DNA from: Melampsora larici-populina 98AG31 | Lineage: Eukaryota; Basidiomycota; Pucciniomycetes; Pucciniales; Melampsoraceae | DNA length: 64,000 nt | Reading direction: 5' to 3' | Assembly: GCF_000204055.1 (NCBI RefSeq) | Contig: NW_006768785.1 | Location: 999,496-1,063,495, forward strand | Notes under the pieces: model-generated | What the model was told of the DNA's origin: nothing | Databases searched by the model: none | Seen by the model: the letters and a program-made list of their open reading frames with translations, nothing else | Shown here: piece after piece, positions 47,147 through 59,131 of the stretch | How positions within the stretch are numbered: the first letter of the stretch is position 1 | Layout: each line of letters begins with the position of its first letter | Translations under genes and position numbers: made by a program

Positions 47147-48326
47147 ATGACTTCTTCTAGAAGAACATCACTTCCACGATCCAATTCAAATAGATCTCAA
47201 TCTCAATCAAATCAATCACCATTCTTACCTCCTCCTGCAAATAAAGAAACGTTTAAAGATTTACTTATTTTTGAAGAACGTTTGAAACAAAATTCAGAAA
47301 GATTACAACGTCAAAGGATCAAATATGAAGGTTTGCTTTCGAGTTTCGATTTCACATGATTAAATGATTCGTCTTGTAATCTTTTTTTGGGGGAAATGAT
47401 GAATTGATTCGATTTGTCTTGTCTCTCCTTTTTTTGAAACTTTAGCTTTTCTCTTTTCACTCATCATTGTGACTTTTCTTTTGGCTTACAAATCGTTTGT
47501 AGCTGTTTCACCCGTAAGTCTTTTTCTTCTACTTTTTTTTCGATGAGGGTTTGATAGATTCCAATAAAAGTTAATGAAGTCTAACTTGATTTTTCTTTTC
47601 GTTTTCCTTTTGATTCACAGTATAAAGTCTTTCATTATTCTTATGTTGGACTTCTTTTAGTGGCTATTACTACTCTTATCCTTTTCTTTGCAACTGGAAT
47701 GTACACAGATCAAATAGCTTATGCATATAAGTTGAGTTCAATTCGTTTTTTCAAAAAACCATTTTCAAACCAGTTTGAATCGAACAAAGAAAGCTAACCT
47801 ATGTTTGTTTTTCTTTGCTGATTGATTTGATAGGTTTATTCCACAAACCAATCGAGCCTTAAGACCGTTTAATATGTTTTTAAATACACCACCTACCAGT
47901 TCACCTTTAAAGATGTTTGTTTCACCCAAAGAACCCAATGGGAATCTAGTTCCAGCTTTAATGAATCCGAGAGGAGAATTATTATTTTCGTCTAAAGTCT
48001 CGATACCATTTATTGATGGTTACGAAAGCTATCGAAACGAATGGGAAAGAAGAAGGTTACCTAATTCGAATGGGACTCGGACACTGAAGAAAGTTAGTTT
48101 GGGGGATCGAGAAGGAACAGAAGAAGTGGATGAAAAGTTAAAGTCGGTGGGGCAGATGAGGTCTAGAGAATCTACACCTGATCTTTTGGTCGATGAAGTC
48201 GTTTCTAATGATGATGAAGATCGGAATTCGTCTATTACTCATCTTGGGTCTTCTCCTACTGAACTTTCGGTTAGTTCTTCAACCGAATCTGATGGTCTTG
48301 GGGAATGGTCTACTGTTAGAAGATGA
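47147..48326 (+). CDS. SPO7: SPO7-like regulatory subunit of the Nem1-Spo7 lipin phosphatase
   Basis: Four exons (47147-47330, 47446-47513, 47621-47730, 47834-48326; introns 103-115 nt) give 284 residues. The Spo7/CNEP1R1 family pattern is clear: a short N-terminal Ser-rich segment, FKDLLIFEERLKQNSERLQ, two membrane spans (FLFSLIIVTFLLAYKSF and YVGLLLVAITTLILFFATG, about residues 63-82 and 92-112), YKFIPQTNRALRPFN and then NPRGELLFSSKV ... GYESYRNEWERRR. The tail is acidic and Ser-rich. With the Nem1 phosphatase it dephosphorylates the lipin Pah1 at the nuclear/ER membrane, tuning phospholipid against triacylglycerol synthesis. All ex-intron joins keep the frame, and the start lies 60-100 bp after an AT-rich promoter. 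Confidence 0.93.
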
Positions 48327-49200
48327 ACATTGGCTTTTGCTTCTTTATTCCTCTTCCTTTTTTTTGATCGTTATTCATCATGCATTAGTTACTTTTTTGC
48401 CTTTTGTATCTTGTTTTAGATATCTATGGTTTTTTGTTTTTCGTTTCTTTTGTTTTCTTTTTGTTTGTTTGTTTTAATGAATGAGATGGAGTGAAAAAGG
48501 ATTTGATACTTTTTCTTTTGTAAAAGTTTTTTCTTTCCTTAATTTATTTTTTCCCCTCATCATGATATATCTCATTCAATTAATTCTTTCAATGTTCATT
48601 TTTCTTTTTGATGGATTGATGGATTGATTGGTTGATTGATTGATTGATTGATTGATTGACAATTGTTTTTCTTTTAAAATCAAAATAAGAAAAGTAATTT
48701 GTCTTACAATCTTGATTGATCTTTTTAAAAAGGATAAAAAAACATGCTCATTCATAAAATGATATCTTTTCTTCCTTTTTTTCTAGAAAAGTTGGTAGAA
48801 TTTTATTTTGATTCATCTTTGAAATTTGATCTCTTCAAATATATATATATGCATCATTTGTTGTTGTATCACATGAATTGTTTTGGTTTTGTGCAAGGTA
48901 TTGATACATATTTTTATGCCTACTGTAATTAGAATTGATGAATTTTTTTTAACTTATAATGAAAATCAAGAAATGATTATGTATCAATCTTTACAATTAT
49001 TCAAGTTGAAAAAATAATTGATTTGATATTATAAATACTTATGTTTAAACTAGAAGTGATGTAATTACAATTGTGATGAGGTTCAAGCCAAAAAATCTCC
49101 AAAATATTAAACTGTCCTTAAACCTGTTAATTTTATTTATAAACTTCAGAGGTGCTCTGCTTAAAAAATCACAAACTCATGTCATTTTTTTTTATTTCAA
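48327..49200. other. 3' flank of SPO7 with a (GATT)n microsatellite
   Basis: T-rich non-coding DNA. A GATT/GATG tandem run of about 49 bp lies at 48611-48659. No gene. Confidence 0.7.
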
Positions 49201-50745
49201 AGATGTATTAATTTTGAAGGGCTGAGAGGCCAAAGTATAAACCCAAAAGTTTAGGGCCCATTTGGTTGACATCAAGCTTGTAGGTTGACCCAGTCAAATG
49301 CTCATACATATGCTTCAACATACATCTGGGTGTTGGGCTGGTTGGTACACACTTTTCCAAAAAAAAGTGAACCATACGCCCTGCAGGTCTTCCAGTCAAA
49401 TTGGTCAACCTTGTAAGTTGGCTGTTCTTCTTGATTCTGGTAGGTTGAGCTGCCTACAGCCAATAACTTAACTTTGGTAGCCCTCTGCTATTTGAAGCAT
49501 CTACCAATTCAAGGAAGATCTCAGGCTTATTGCCCAGTTAATTGTAAATCTAACATGGATTATTTAATTCCAAAAGCCTGTTCAGCCATTGTTGTCCAGA
49601 GAGCACAGGGTTGTTCTATACAGTTTATGGTCTATGTTGAGGATAGGAGGTGTAGTATTGAGTAGCACCAGATTAGGCTGCCAAGACAAGTTAGTTGTCT
49701 TTGAGAGCTTGTTGCTCTGCTTGAATTACTGACATCTTGGATCAGAATGAGTGTGATTGATGGTCACAATCTTAAGGATCTGTTGATCAGTATTAGATCA
49801 ATGTTTATAGGATGAGAAATTATTCTATTTACAAATTATCCCCTTTCACTGTGTAAATTTCCTGGTAGAACATTGATGTGCACATACCAAAAATAATTCA
49901 TAGAGGGATGATAGATGCTTTGAAGAGGTCTTTGCATTTAAAGACCCATTCCCTTTGTCCAGGTGCTCAGAAAGCAAGGTCAATAAAGGGGTGCTGTCAC
50001 TGAGATTGTCACTAAACTTTAACAAAACCATATAAACCTTTGTTTGTTTTTTCAAATCTCTTTATTTGTGCACACCAAAATGCTACCATGAATTTCACAC
50101 AGGGTTTATCATGATCCTCAGGATTCATGAAGTTTGAGTTTGGGCTACCAAACAGCCCAGGCTCTTGAACAACATGTGAGGCAGACATTGTCAACCTGTG
50201 CATGCCCAAGTAGACACTTGCAAAGTGTACACCCGCAAGAGCAACAGCAATTAAACAGGCCCTTGGAAATCTCACAAACAAGATGAGTGATACAGGTGCC
50301 CAAAGGCACAACAGCACCTGTGAGTTCCATCAATCTCAGAAGCAACCAAGGAATCAGGGCAAGAGGCCCCAGTACATACATGACACAGTACCAGGATTGT
50401 GGTGATACAAAGTCTTTTTACCAAAGAAAGACAAGGCAGAAACCTTGATCATCATTGCACTTGATTCCTTCAGCAAAAAACCATCCACACACATTTCTCT
50501 CTATTCAAAAATCTTCTTTGACTACTCTCTACCTTGCAGACAGCCTACCCTGTCCAATAGACCAGTGGCCTCCACCCCCCTCAACACATGTCATGAGCCT
50601 TAAAATATATTTTAAGTTACATGACTCATGATCTCATAACTAAGGTATTAATGGATGAAAAATAATTGTGAAATGAATAAACATAACAAGAAAATTTACA
50701 TAGCAGAGAAGTGTGAACAGTCAAATTAATGGAACTCCACATATA
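49201..50745. other. Repeat-like region without a recognised gene
   Basis: Moderate GC content and short coding-like frames on the minus strand (49208-49408, 50012-50317, 50145-50381) suggest an old transposon, but none shows a known motif. A perfect 18-bp palindrome (CTTAAAATATATTTTAAG) lies at 50599-50616, flanked by TCATGA-type words on both sides. Confidence 0.4.
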
Positions 50746-50922
50746 CAGTCACCTCTGTGAAAACCGATACCCAAAAAATTGGGTCCAAAGCTATTGGTTT
50801 TCACCGAGTATCTGTTTTCTCAGAGCAAAATTCACTAAAAATGAAGATTTATTTGCTCAAAAAAGTATTGGTTTTGCATGATTATTGGTTTTGACATGTA
50901 TTGGTTCTTGCAGAGGCAACTG
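50746..50922. mobile_element. 177-bp MITE of Tc1/mariner (pogo-like) type
   Basis: The ends CAGTCACCTCTG and CAGAGGCAACTG form terminal inverted repeats that extend over about 24 bp with four to five mismatches. TA flanks both sides (50744-50745 and 50923-50924), the target duplication of Tc1/mariner and pogo elements. The CAGT(T/C)(G/A)CCTCTG end resembles pogo-type termini. The inside is non-coding and repeats TATTGGTTTTG-like words. Confidence 0.8.
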
Positions 50923-51489
50923 TACACTGAAGAAAGGTTTGAGATACCCCATCTGAAGCTGATCATGTCTTATCTTATTGTGGAGTCCTTTTGAATATCC
51001 TTCAATTTTGTTCAATATTAGTATGCATGTGAGGCTTTAGCATTGAGGTCTTATGTAGAATTCCTAATGTTGCAAGGGATTTGAGCCAGTTAAAGAAGAC
51101 TGGCCAGAACTTATATGAATAAAAGCAAGTTTTGTAGTTGTTACATGATAATGTAATGATTGTCCAAATGGTTAGATTTTCAGGGTTGATATAGTCTGAA
51201 CTTTGAAAATCTTTGGACTACAAGTGCACACCAATTTTGGCTCAAAGGTTAAGTCAATTACAGTAACACATTTGCCATTGGCTTGTAAGTATATTTCACT
51301 TGTTATGTACATGTTACACCTGTGATATATATGTAGTTTTTGTGCACATAGAAGTAGTGTTTGTAGAGACTCTTTTACATGAGTTTTGAACATAGTACAT
51401 GTGCTAAACTGTACTTAAATTGACTCTTGAAGCTGAGCCTTGATTTATGATCACTATTTTTGAGGTTTTATATTATGATATGTTGCCCC

Positions 51490-51600
51490 TTGGTACTCTG
51501 GTTTAGTGATTGGGGCTGACAGTTGTTAAAAACCAGGCTTCAAGCCCACCCAAAACAAGTTGTAACACAAAAAAGGGTGTGACATTATCTGGACATGTTT
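51490..51600 (+). repeat. tRNA-derived SINE-like sequence
   Basis: An A-box-like CTGGTTTAGTGATTGG (51498-51513) and a B-box-like GGCTTCAAGCCCAC (51537-51550) are spaced as in a tRNA gene. The stems do not fold into an intact cloverleaf, so a SINE head is more likely than a tRNA gene. Confidence 0.4.
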
Positions 51601-52161
51601 GAGAGACAAGCTGTCTATATTTGACACATTGGTGACCCAAAATGCACTTGCAATTTATGAGGCAAACAGAGAGCAACCTTTGATGTTATACCTTGCATCT
51701 GACAAAGGCACCAACAAAACCAGAAAAAAATCCCACACATTACAAAGGGCATTCTTGATCTGTCCTGGTCTTTCTTGATTTTTTGAACTCATGTGAGCTT
51801 TCAAAACCAGACATTGCATCAGAAATTGCATGCTGTGTTCATGCTGAGTAAAATGCTTCAAGAAACATCAAAAAATGTTTCAAGACAGAGAGCTTCTCTA
51901 CAGATTTCTTTTGAGAATTTGGGCCAAAACTCAGCCCTCAATTTCAGAAACAATTTTCGCTCAATCATTTTCCCATGAATGCAATCATTTCTTGCCATCA
52001 CTGTAAACAGCATACATTTATGGTACTCAAATTTGAAAGGTGATTCTACCTTTTTTGAATACCTAGATACAAAAACTAGGCACTGCCGGGAAAAGTGAGA
52101 TTTGGGTTCTCCAGCGCTGGCACACACTTCAACCTCACAGAATGATGAAAAAGAATCAACC

Positions 52162-52257
52162 GGTGAGTGAATCGACCAATTATTCACTCGCCAATTGAAT
52201 GGAATCAACTTATTCAATGAGTGAACCCACTGATTTGAATCAATCAATTCAAATCAG
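52162..52257. repeat. Two adjacent hairpins
   Basis: GGTGAGTGAAT (52162-52172) pairs with ATTCACTCGCC (52182-52192) with one mismatch. CTGATTTGAAT (52230-52240) pairs perfectly with ATTCAAATCAG (52247-52257). Non-coding; possibly the end of an element. Confidence 0.6.
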
Positions 52258-52912
52258 ATGAAAGGCAGTTTCACTTTTTGACCAACTGATATCACTGGTG
52301 ACTGATATTAACAAAACTATTGAGGTTGTATTTCAAATTCAAAAGGTATTGAAATAATTTGATCTACTCCGACCCATGATCTCTGAGGTAAAATGATAAA
52401 AGGACCTATTTGACAATCCAAAGCAGATATCATTAAATCTCTGACACCTTGAACCTGAAAAGGTATCACTCTCAGTCCCATCAGTCTCATCTAAGCCTGT
52501 TGTGATCTATCCAAAGATTTGGATCTACCGCTGATTGGAGGACAGCCTGGTCAAGGTGATATTAGGAGAGTTGGAGTCTGAGCTGTTGTATTGTTGGATC
52601 TTCAGTATCTGATGATGAATTTGAGGATTGGTTGCATGGTTTTTATACTGAATCACATCTTGAGTTGTGAAGGCATGACTGAGGGACAGAACCAAGAGGA
52701 TAGATGGCTGCAGCAGTTGCTATCATCTTGAGTTGAAGGTAAGCATATGAAGATGAAAAGGGGTTTTTGAAGTGAAGTCAATGACAGATGAGAATTATAA
52801 GCACGGGGGCCTCAAAGTGAGGGCTACATATCAGTTTTTTTCCCCGCCAAAAAAAACTAGTATTCTAGGTTTTGAAAAAGGCAGAATCTACCTTTCAACT
52901 TTGAGTACCCTT
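52258..52912. other. No recognised gene or element
   Basis: Non-coding sequence between the paired hairpins and the foldback element. Confidence 0.5.
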
Positions 52913-53481
52913 ATTATCCCCAAGTGGGAATGGCACAATGATTAAGATGGTACTTTGTCATAAAAAGATCCATAACTGCACAGTTGAGCTGTAACACCCA
53001 CACTACATATGTGCAGCGGGCTGAGTGAATGAGTGGCTATCATGTACATACAGGTTTGCTTAGTTATCTTCTCATCTGGTAATCAAACCATATGCAATAC
53101 ATGTTGTAACTTTTTTCAGCTTGACAAAGGTATTCCAAAGATTGACTACATACACTGACTCAGAGGTTTGGTGCAATTTAATCAACCATACTTCCTGTAA
53201 CACCCTTTCTGTTCCTGACAAATGGCTGCAAAATTATATGGAGGTATATACCTTTTGGGGCATTTTTGTAACCATGAAAAAAGTTACATGATGTATCACA
53301 TGTGATTTAAATGATCAGATGAGCAGACAACTGAGCAGACCTGTATGTACATGATAGTCACCTATTTACTAAGCCTGCCTCACATATGTAGTGTGGATGT
53401 TATGGATCAGGTGTACAGTGATAGATGCCTTTATGACAAACTATACTCTTAATCATTTTCTCATTCCCACTTGGGGATAAT
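52913..53481. mobile_element. 569-bp foldback element (almost fully palindromic)
   Basis: The two halves are reverse complements from ATTATCCCCAAGTGGGAATG at the left tip to its complement at the right tip. Matching inner blocks include CATGTACATACAGG and CACTACATATGTG, with only a short unpaired centre near 53200-53240. Arms differ at many sites, so the element is old. No clear target duplication and no coding capacity. Confidence 0.8.
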
Positions 53482-55191
53482 GTATAATGTTTACATTACA
53501 TGGGAAAAACATTACCCTTGCTGTATTAGAACTTTAGATAAGGCTCTCACATGCCTAATAAACTTGGTTCATTATTAAAACTTCAATCTTTAGTACTTTC
53601 CTAGCCTAAAAGAAGCTTGTAGCTCACAGATGTTTCATTGACTTGTGGCATTATTGTTTCCTTACAGTTTTCACCTCCACAGATCAGTTCCCTGATCCAT
53701 TAGAAGATATCTGGATTCCTTTAGGGCTAACCAATATTGAGAAGAATTCTAGATGTGAAGTGGTATTTTGGAAATTGATCAAAATTCAAGTGATTTCCAA
53801 TATATTTGAAGATCCACAAGACAAAAGATGTAGAATTTCACCAATAAGATCTCAATTGAATTCAAAAAAATCAAATCTGGATTGATATTTGAATGATAAG
53901 TGTCATTTTTGAGAAACTTATATAGTCTTGAACAAAAATCATTGTGGTTGATGAATAAAATTTCCTTGATTCTTGAAAGTCAACAACAGAATCTCCCATC
54001 AGTGAAGAAAGGTGGAAGCATTCCTCTCATCATCCCCTTGGAGGCAAGCACCTATAGTTGCACCAGTCTGGTCTGAACCACAACCAGTTTGTAAAAATGC
54101 AATTGGATTGCAAAATCTTATACAAAATGACCCGGCCAAGTCAAATTCAATCTTACCAACTATTTTTTTTCTTTTTTTTTCTTGTTTCACTCAGAACCAC
54201 ACTGGAGCCAACCCACATATTTGGGTCTGTAAGACTAGAAGCCCAAAATTAGGCTAACTATGAGCTCAATATTCAGCACTTGGTTACTTAGATTAAGTAC
54301 TTTAGGACATAAGTTGAGTGTCCAATCCAATCAAGCACAAAAATGTCACCAAGAATGGATTTGGTATTACTAATACTGGAGAGCCAAAAATTTGGGTCCT
54401 GGGGCTGAGTACAGGGCCAGGCTGTGGTTGATACTAGGCTGAAGCAACTGTAAGGAGTCCTTAAATTACAACCTAGAAATGAAGGGAGCCCCCAGATGCA
54501 TTATGGAGAATTCTTCAAGCTCTGGAGTCTTTATATTGATTCTATCAATTCTCTTTCCCTTGGGACAATCCAACCAAGGACTCCTCAGTTCATATCCTTC
54601 ATGACATGGGTGGTCTATATAGTTTCCAGCCAGTTCATTTTCCTGGTTTGCATAGACCTTGCCAGTTTGTTATCTTTCCGGGATGCAAGAAGTGCATGTT
54701 GTGACTCTTCTTAATGGGTGACTTCAGTTGGTCACATATAAAAAGTGAGGAGATTCAGATAAACCAAGCCTTGGCAGTATACTGAGCCTTTTTTGGTGAA
54801 TATTATATTACCTCATAAAATTGAAGTAGATAACTGCCTTCTGATTGGAACCCACCTAGTCATAACATACCTACACCCTTTCTAGGTATACTGCTTTGCC
54901 CATAGCGTATCTATATCGATTATTATGATGAATTTGGTATTCCTGAACCTATTAGGGCACTCACAATTACAGAAAAGAATCATTCTACCAGTTCTAGGTA
55001 GAAAAAGAGAGGCAAAATCTAATCAAAGACTTGCCTCTGGAGATAGTTTGCACACTTTACTCAAGCCAGTTAAGGTCCAATACAAATGTGTGTGGTTTTG
55101 ACTGGTTTGCGGGTCTGTTCTATCTTCTATATGTGTGCTCTGTTTGGGTGGGGTGTCTACTCATTTGTGTCCCATCACAGTATCTAATGCA
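53482..55191. other. Repeat-like region without a recognised gene
   Basis: Short frames at 53643-53885 (+) and 53999-54190 (-) lack motifs. The latter reads GCGSDQTGATIGACLQGDD and may be a transposon relic. Nothing else was recognised. Confidence 0.4.
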
Positions 55192-55194
55192 TAA

Positions 55195-57802
55195 GAGCAT
55201 CCGCACTCGTTTGCGGTTGTTAATTTGGTCACGTGCGGTAACAAACACAACATTAAGTAAAAAGTTACTTAACTCAACCAAATTTCGCACTCGTTTGCAT
55301 TATTACCTTTTCTAAAATGAATGGCACCCCTGGCCCAAAGAAAAAATATTTTTCAGCGCCGCAGTCCCCGCAGCCGGTGCAGTGGACTGTGACAGACAGA
55401 TGCATTCAGATCAGCTGGCTGACGCGGCCTGCTGAGCACTGCTATTGGCAACCCCTCACCGAACGTTTACTCATCTGCGATGGGCATTCAACACCCACCT
55501 CCTCAACATTTTCCCTGACGCCTCAAACTAATCGCTTCATCGATCACACGTATGTCATCCTATCAACTTTCTATCACATCTATTTCATGTTGATTTTTGA
55601 CCTTTTTTCTTTTTCTTTTCTTTGACTTTGATTTTGATTTTGTCTTCTTTTTTTGACCATGTAGATCAAGCGGGACTTCCTCTCTGGGGTTGACGACATG
55701 AGATGCAATGTTGTCAAACAAAACAAATCAGACGATGATCATCATTTAGGGGATTGGGATCGGATTCATTCGTCTCATCGATTAGCTGATGATATTTCGG
55801 ATTAAGCTTATGCTACTCGTCAAGAATCCTCAATTCAAAGAAATTTAATTTGGGTAGTAATAATCGAAGACATCTTTGAAATTCTCTTTTGTCTTCTTCG
55901 TTCTTTCTTCATTCATTTCAAAGAACTCTTATTTGTTGAATCAAAATCCTTTGATTTTAATTTACTGACAGATTCTTCATGCATACATATTATGGTTGTA
56001 ACTTTTCTCTTTCTCTTGTCTATCTTTTTATTGTTATTATATCAATTCCTATCTGTTTTATTGATTCTGGTTCAAAAAGAACACACCGGAATAACAAAGA
56101 AAAACACAGGATAAAAACCTTGGATTAATCACATCATTTTTCTGGCTTTACTTTGAAAATCTTCATAATGATCTGAAGAAATTCAGAGTTGATGTAAGAT
56201 TAAAATAAGTTGAATGAAAGAATGGTGTGCAAAAGAAGAAACCTGCTTTCGCGCTTTACTTGAATACCAATCTTGAAAGAAATTCATAACACTCTTGATC
56301 AAACAAAATGATCATCATGAAAATGTGAAAACCAATTTAAATTGCAAAAAAACTCAAACTCTTCAAGAAAACAAAATAAACATTGAAAACAAAGTGATTT
56401 GACTGATGAATTTGGTTGTGTACTTTATCCATTTCCTTCTTCATAGGAATTACTTTTATGTTGAGGTATAAAATTCCAATCTTTTGGTGTAGGTCGAGAT
56501 TTTCACCCAATCTTTTGAAGATCCACTTGTCAATAAGGTCTAAAAAGGAAATACCCAAAGAAGAAATTATGATGAATCAATCCAAAATTGAAAAAAACAT
56601 GAATTTCAAGTTAAAGATGACTTACTTCTGATTCATCTCTTCTTTGGAATGGGTATGGTCGATCGTTTATTTTTGCTGGTAATCTTTCTTATAAACCGAC
56701 TGGTACATATTGGTATTAAAACCCTAATGATTCACAAAGAAAACGTTCGGTGAGGGGTTGCCAATAGCAGTGCTCAGCAGGCCGCGTCAGCCAGCTGATC
56801 TGAATGCATCTGTCTGTCACAGTCCACTGCACCGGCTGCGGAGACTGCGGCGCTGAAAAATATTTTTTCTTCGGGCCAGGGGTGCCATTCATTTTAGAAA
56901 AGGTAATAGCAGCGCTGTAACTTTTATAACTTTACAGATAGTGCATGTACTCCGCACCGGTCGTGCAGTAAGGTAAAGTTTTAATTTTTTGAGTACACAT
57001 CACCTGCTTTCATGGCCAGTTTTCATGTGATAGAGGCACTGTTCTCTTCTTTGCACTAAGATACTAATACTCCATCTACACATGAAGACCCGATATCATC
57101 CTGTTCATCTACTCGATCGATAGATCTTAATTTAAAATTACAAATTTAACATGAGTTTGTTCAGATCTTAATACATGAATTCCAATTAAAAAACAAAGGC
57201 TTTACTACATCGAGAAAGCTTTTAATGAGTCTGAATACACATAATGATCTGTAAAAGATTTAAAGATTTAAAACTAGGAAATAAAAATCCAAACTTCAAT
57301 TTTTAATTTGTATCACTTGATCCTAAAAGTCCTCCAATGATTGGTCTTTTAATGTTGATTTTCTTAAATATTGACCTCTACATAGCTATATGAATCTAGA
57401 CATCTTTCATTTTCATCTGAATGGTTTGGAGTCGAGTTCAAGATGGTTGATTGACTTATTTCAATTGAAGACATCGATCGGTGTCAAACGTTCTCGAGTT
57501 GATTCATGCAACTGTAAGGCTTGGAATTCATCGTGTGTGAGTGGTGAAAAGGAGATATTGGTTGTTGACTTTGGTGTTGGAGGTCTGGTTGAGTTTTGTT
57601 TTTGGAGTCGAGTTGCCGGGAACAAGTCGTGATGTGTGATACCGCATGCGTTAGCCAATTGGTAAATTTACCGATTCGCTAACGCAAAATGACCGAAAAT
57701 TAACTACCGCGGGGCTAATTTTTCACCGGTGTGGAAAAGACCCCGCGTTTGCGGTAAATTTAACCTTACCGCACCCGACTTACCGCACGAGTGCGGATGC
57801 TC
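55195..57802. mobile_element. Harbinger/Tourist-type element, 2.6 kb, TAA target duplication
   Basis: Terminal inverted repeats are GAGCATCCGCACTCGT at the left and its exact complement at the right, followed inside by GCGGT-type repeats. TAA flanks both ends (55192-55194 and 57803-57805), the target duplication of PIF/Harbinger elements. No transposase was recognised. A minus-strand frame at 57461-57658 (65 codons, with PPTPKSTTNISFSPLTHDEF) and a plus-strand exon-like stretch at 55672-55805 ending in a stop look coding but carry no known domain. A younger palindromic segment sits inside (55301-56908). A mutated copy of the right end lies at 17803-17900. Confidence 0.8.
55301..56908. mobile_element. 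Nested segment with near-identical 167-bp inverted arms
   Basis: Arms at 55302-55468 and 56741-56907 differ at only two positions when one is reverse complemented. The arms are GC-rich (CAGCGCCGCAGTC, CTGACGCGGCCTGCTGAGC) while the 1.27-kb centre is AT-rich. The outermost bases are TATTACC and GGTAATA. The near identity suggests a recent insertion or conversion. The centre includes an exon-like stretch (55672-55805) with DDMRCNVVKQ and GDWDRIHSSHRLADD before a TAA, possibly a captured gene end. Confidence 0.7.
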
Positions 57803-57805
57803 TAA

Positions 57806-59131
57806 GTGATGCTAATTTAACTGTGGTGCTGAGGAGCTCATCTTTGTTTCCTCTATCATCAGATTTCATCATTTCAAAGGTGTTGGGAAAACCATTCATG
57901 TTTTGTTCGAGGAAAGGGTGAACATTTCAAGGTACCTGGGCGGTCAAAATTAGTATCACTCGTTTCAGCGTGACATATCGCATCTTGCTCCATGGGGCCG
58001 AGCATGGTATCGGCAACCTAGTTCTTGTGCCAATTTAGTTCGCCAGGAAACTCCCGAGTTGTGAGTCAAGACAAACATATTAAAATTGTTCATGATTGGT
58101 GTCTCGATGACTAGCAATTAGAGAGGTTGAATCTGCTCCGTGGCGTATCATGGGCATGCTCATTGGCGACGTTCAAGTAAAAATTTCAAGGACTTTCAAG
58201 CTGTCCACGACCACCCAAGATCGAAGGGATTTTGAATACTGAACGGGTCAAAGAGACCAATAAAGACTCATCATAGCTTACAATCGTTGAATGGGCATTT
58301 GCTATGAGCCGGACTGATATCATCATCTTGTTGAAAATTTTGGTCAAAGAACATGGGCCAAAAAGTTAGGACAAGGCTTAGGCTTTTCGCCATTTGTAAA
58401 ACTATAGATCAAAGACAAACTTGTTGAAGACAATTCAGTTAAAGATATCGTATGACGAACTCGATTGGGAGGCTTCAAGTCACATTGAGAGATGTCAAGA
58501 AAGTTGGATCTATTCGTATAATCTGAAAACGACCAAATCTAGGTCTAAGCTCACTCTCTTCATAGAATTATTCTTGAAAGTGTCAAGAGGCAAAGAATGT
58601 AAGAAGAAAATAAAGGAATCAAAACAGACTACAACCAATCCAAAGCAACATGAATGGACTGTAGACAGATATTTGAAACAAAAAGGATGATAAAACAGAA
58701 CAAAAGATCATTAATTAAACACACAACTTTCATACCAACAGTTAACAGATGGACAAGGGTTTTTGTTTTTTTGTACGATTTGTATTCTTTATCAATTTTT
58801 AGTGTTTCTTAGCTTCATATGATCAAAATAGAAAGATGAAGAACATAAACCCAAGTTTAGTATGAGGTTGAGGATGAAGAAATGTAATATTAGGAACAGA
58901 TTTGGGAAAATGGAAAAATGTCAAAATGAGGTTTAAAAATTTTCATCATATTGAATGGGACAGTAATTATTTCAGTATCAAATCTTGATCATTTTTTTAT
59001 TTGATGAGGTTGAGTTCTTAACCGACAAAACCCTAAAGTGATTTCTTTCAAGCAGAATATGGAAAGTCAAAGTCGTTGAACCGGCGGGCGAGTCGCAGAT
59101 AGAGCTCTAGATGATACCCCTTGTCTATTGT
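57806..59131. other. Intergenic region with a possible gene relic
   Basis: 58421-58690 (+) reads a Lys-rich frame ending DRYLKQKG that could be a last exon. The upstream pieces need several frame changes and stops, and I recognise no family. The end nearest 59131 is the 3' flank of the zinc-finger gene. Confidence 0.4.

Noticed and set aside
48611..48659. Possible CRISPR-like or regulatory repeat array
   Set aside because: It is a plain GATT/GATG microsatellite in a eukaryotic genome.
50145..50381. Cys-rich small protein on the minus strand, possible secreted effector
   Set aside because: The Cys run (CCCSCGC) comes from a local GCA/CAA-rich stretch; no clear signal peptide and an alternative frame over the same DNA is equally open.
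51490..51560. Functional tRNA gene
   Set aside because: A and B boxes are recognisable but the stems do not pair; called SINE-like instead.
58421..58690. Terminal exon of an unknown gene
   Set aside because: Upstream pieces need several stops to be skipped and no family is recognised; mentioned only as a possible relic.
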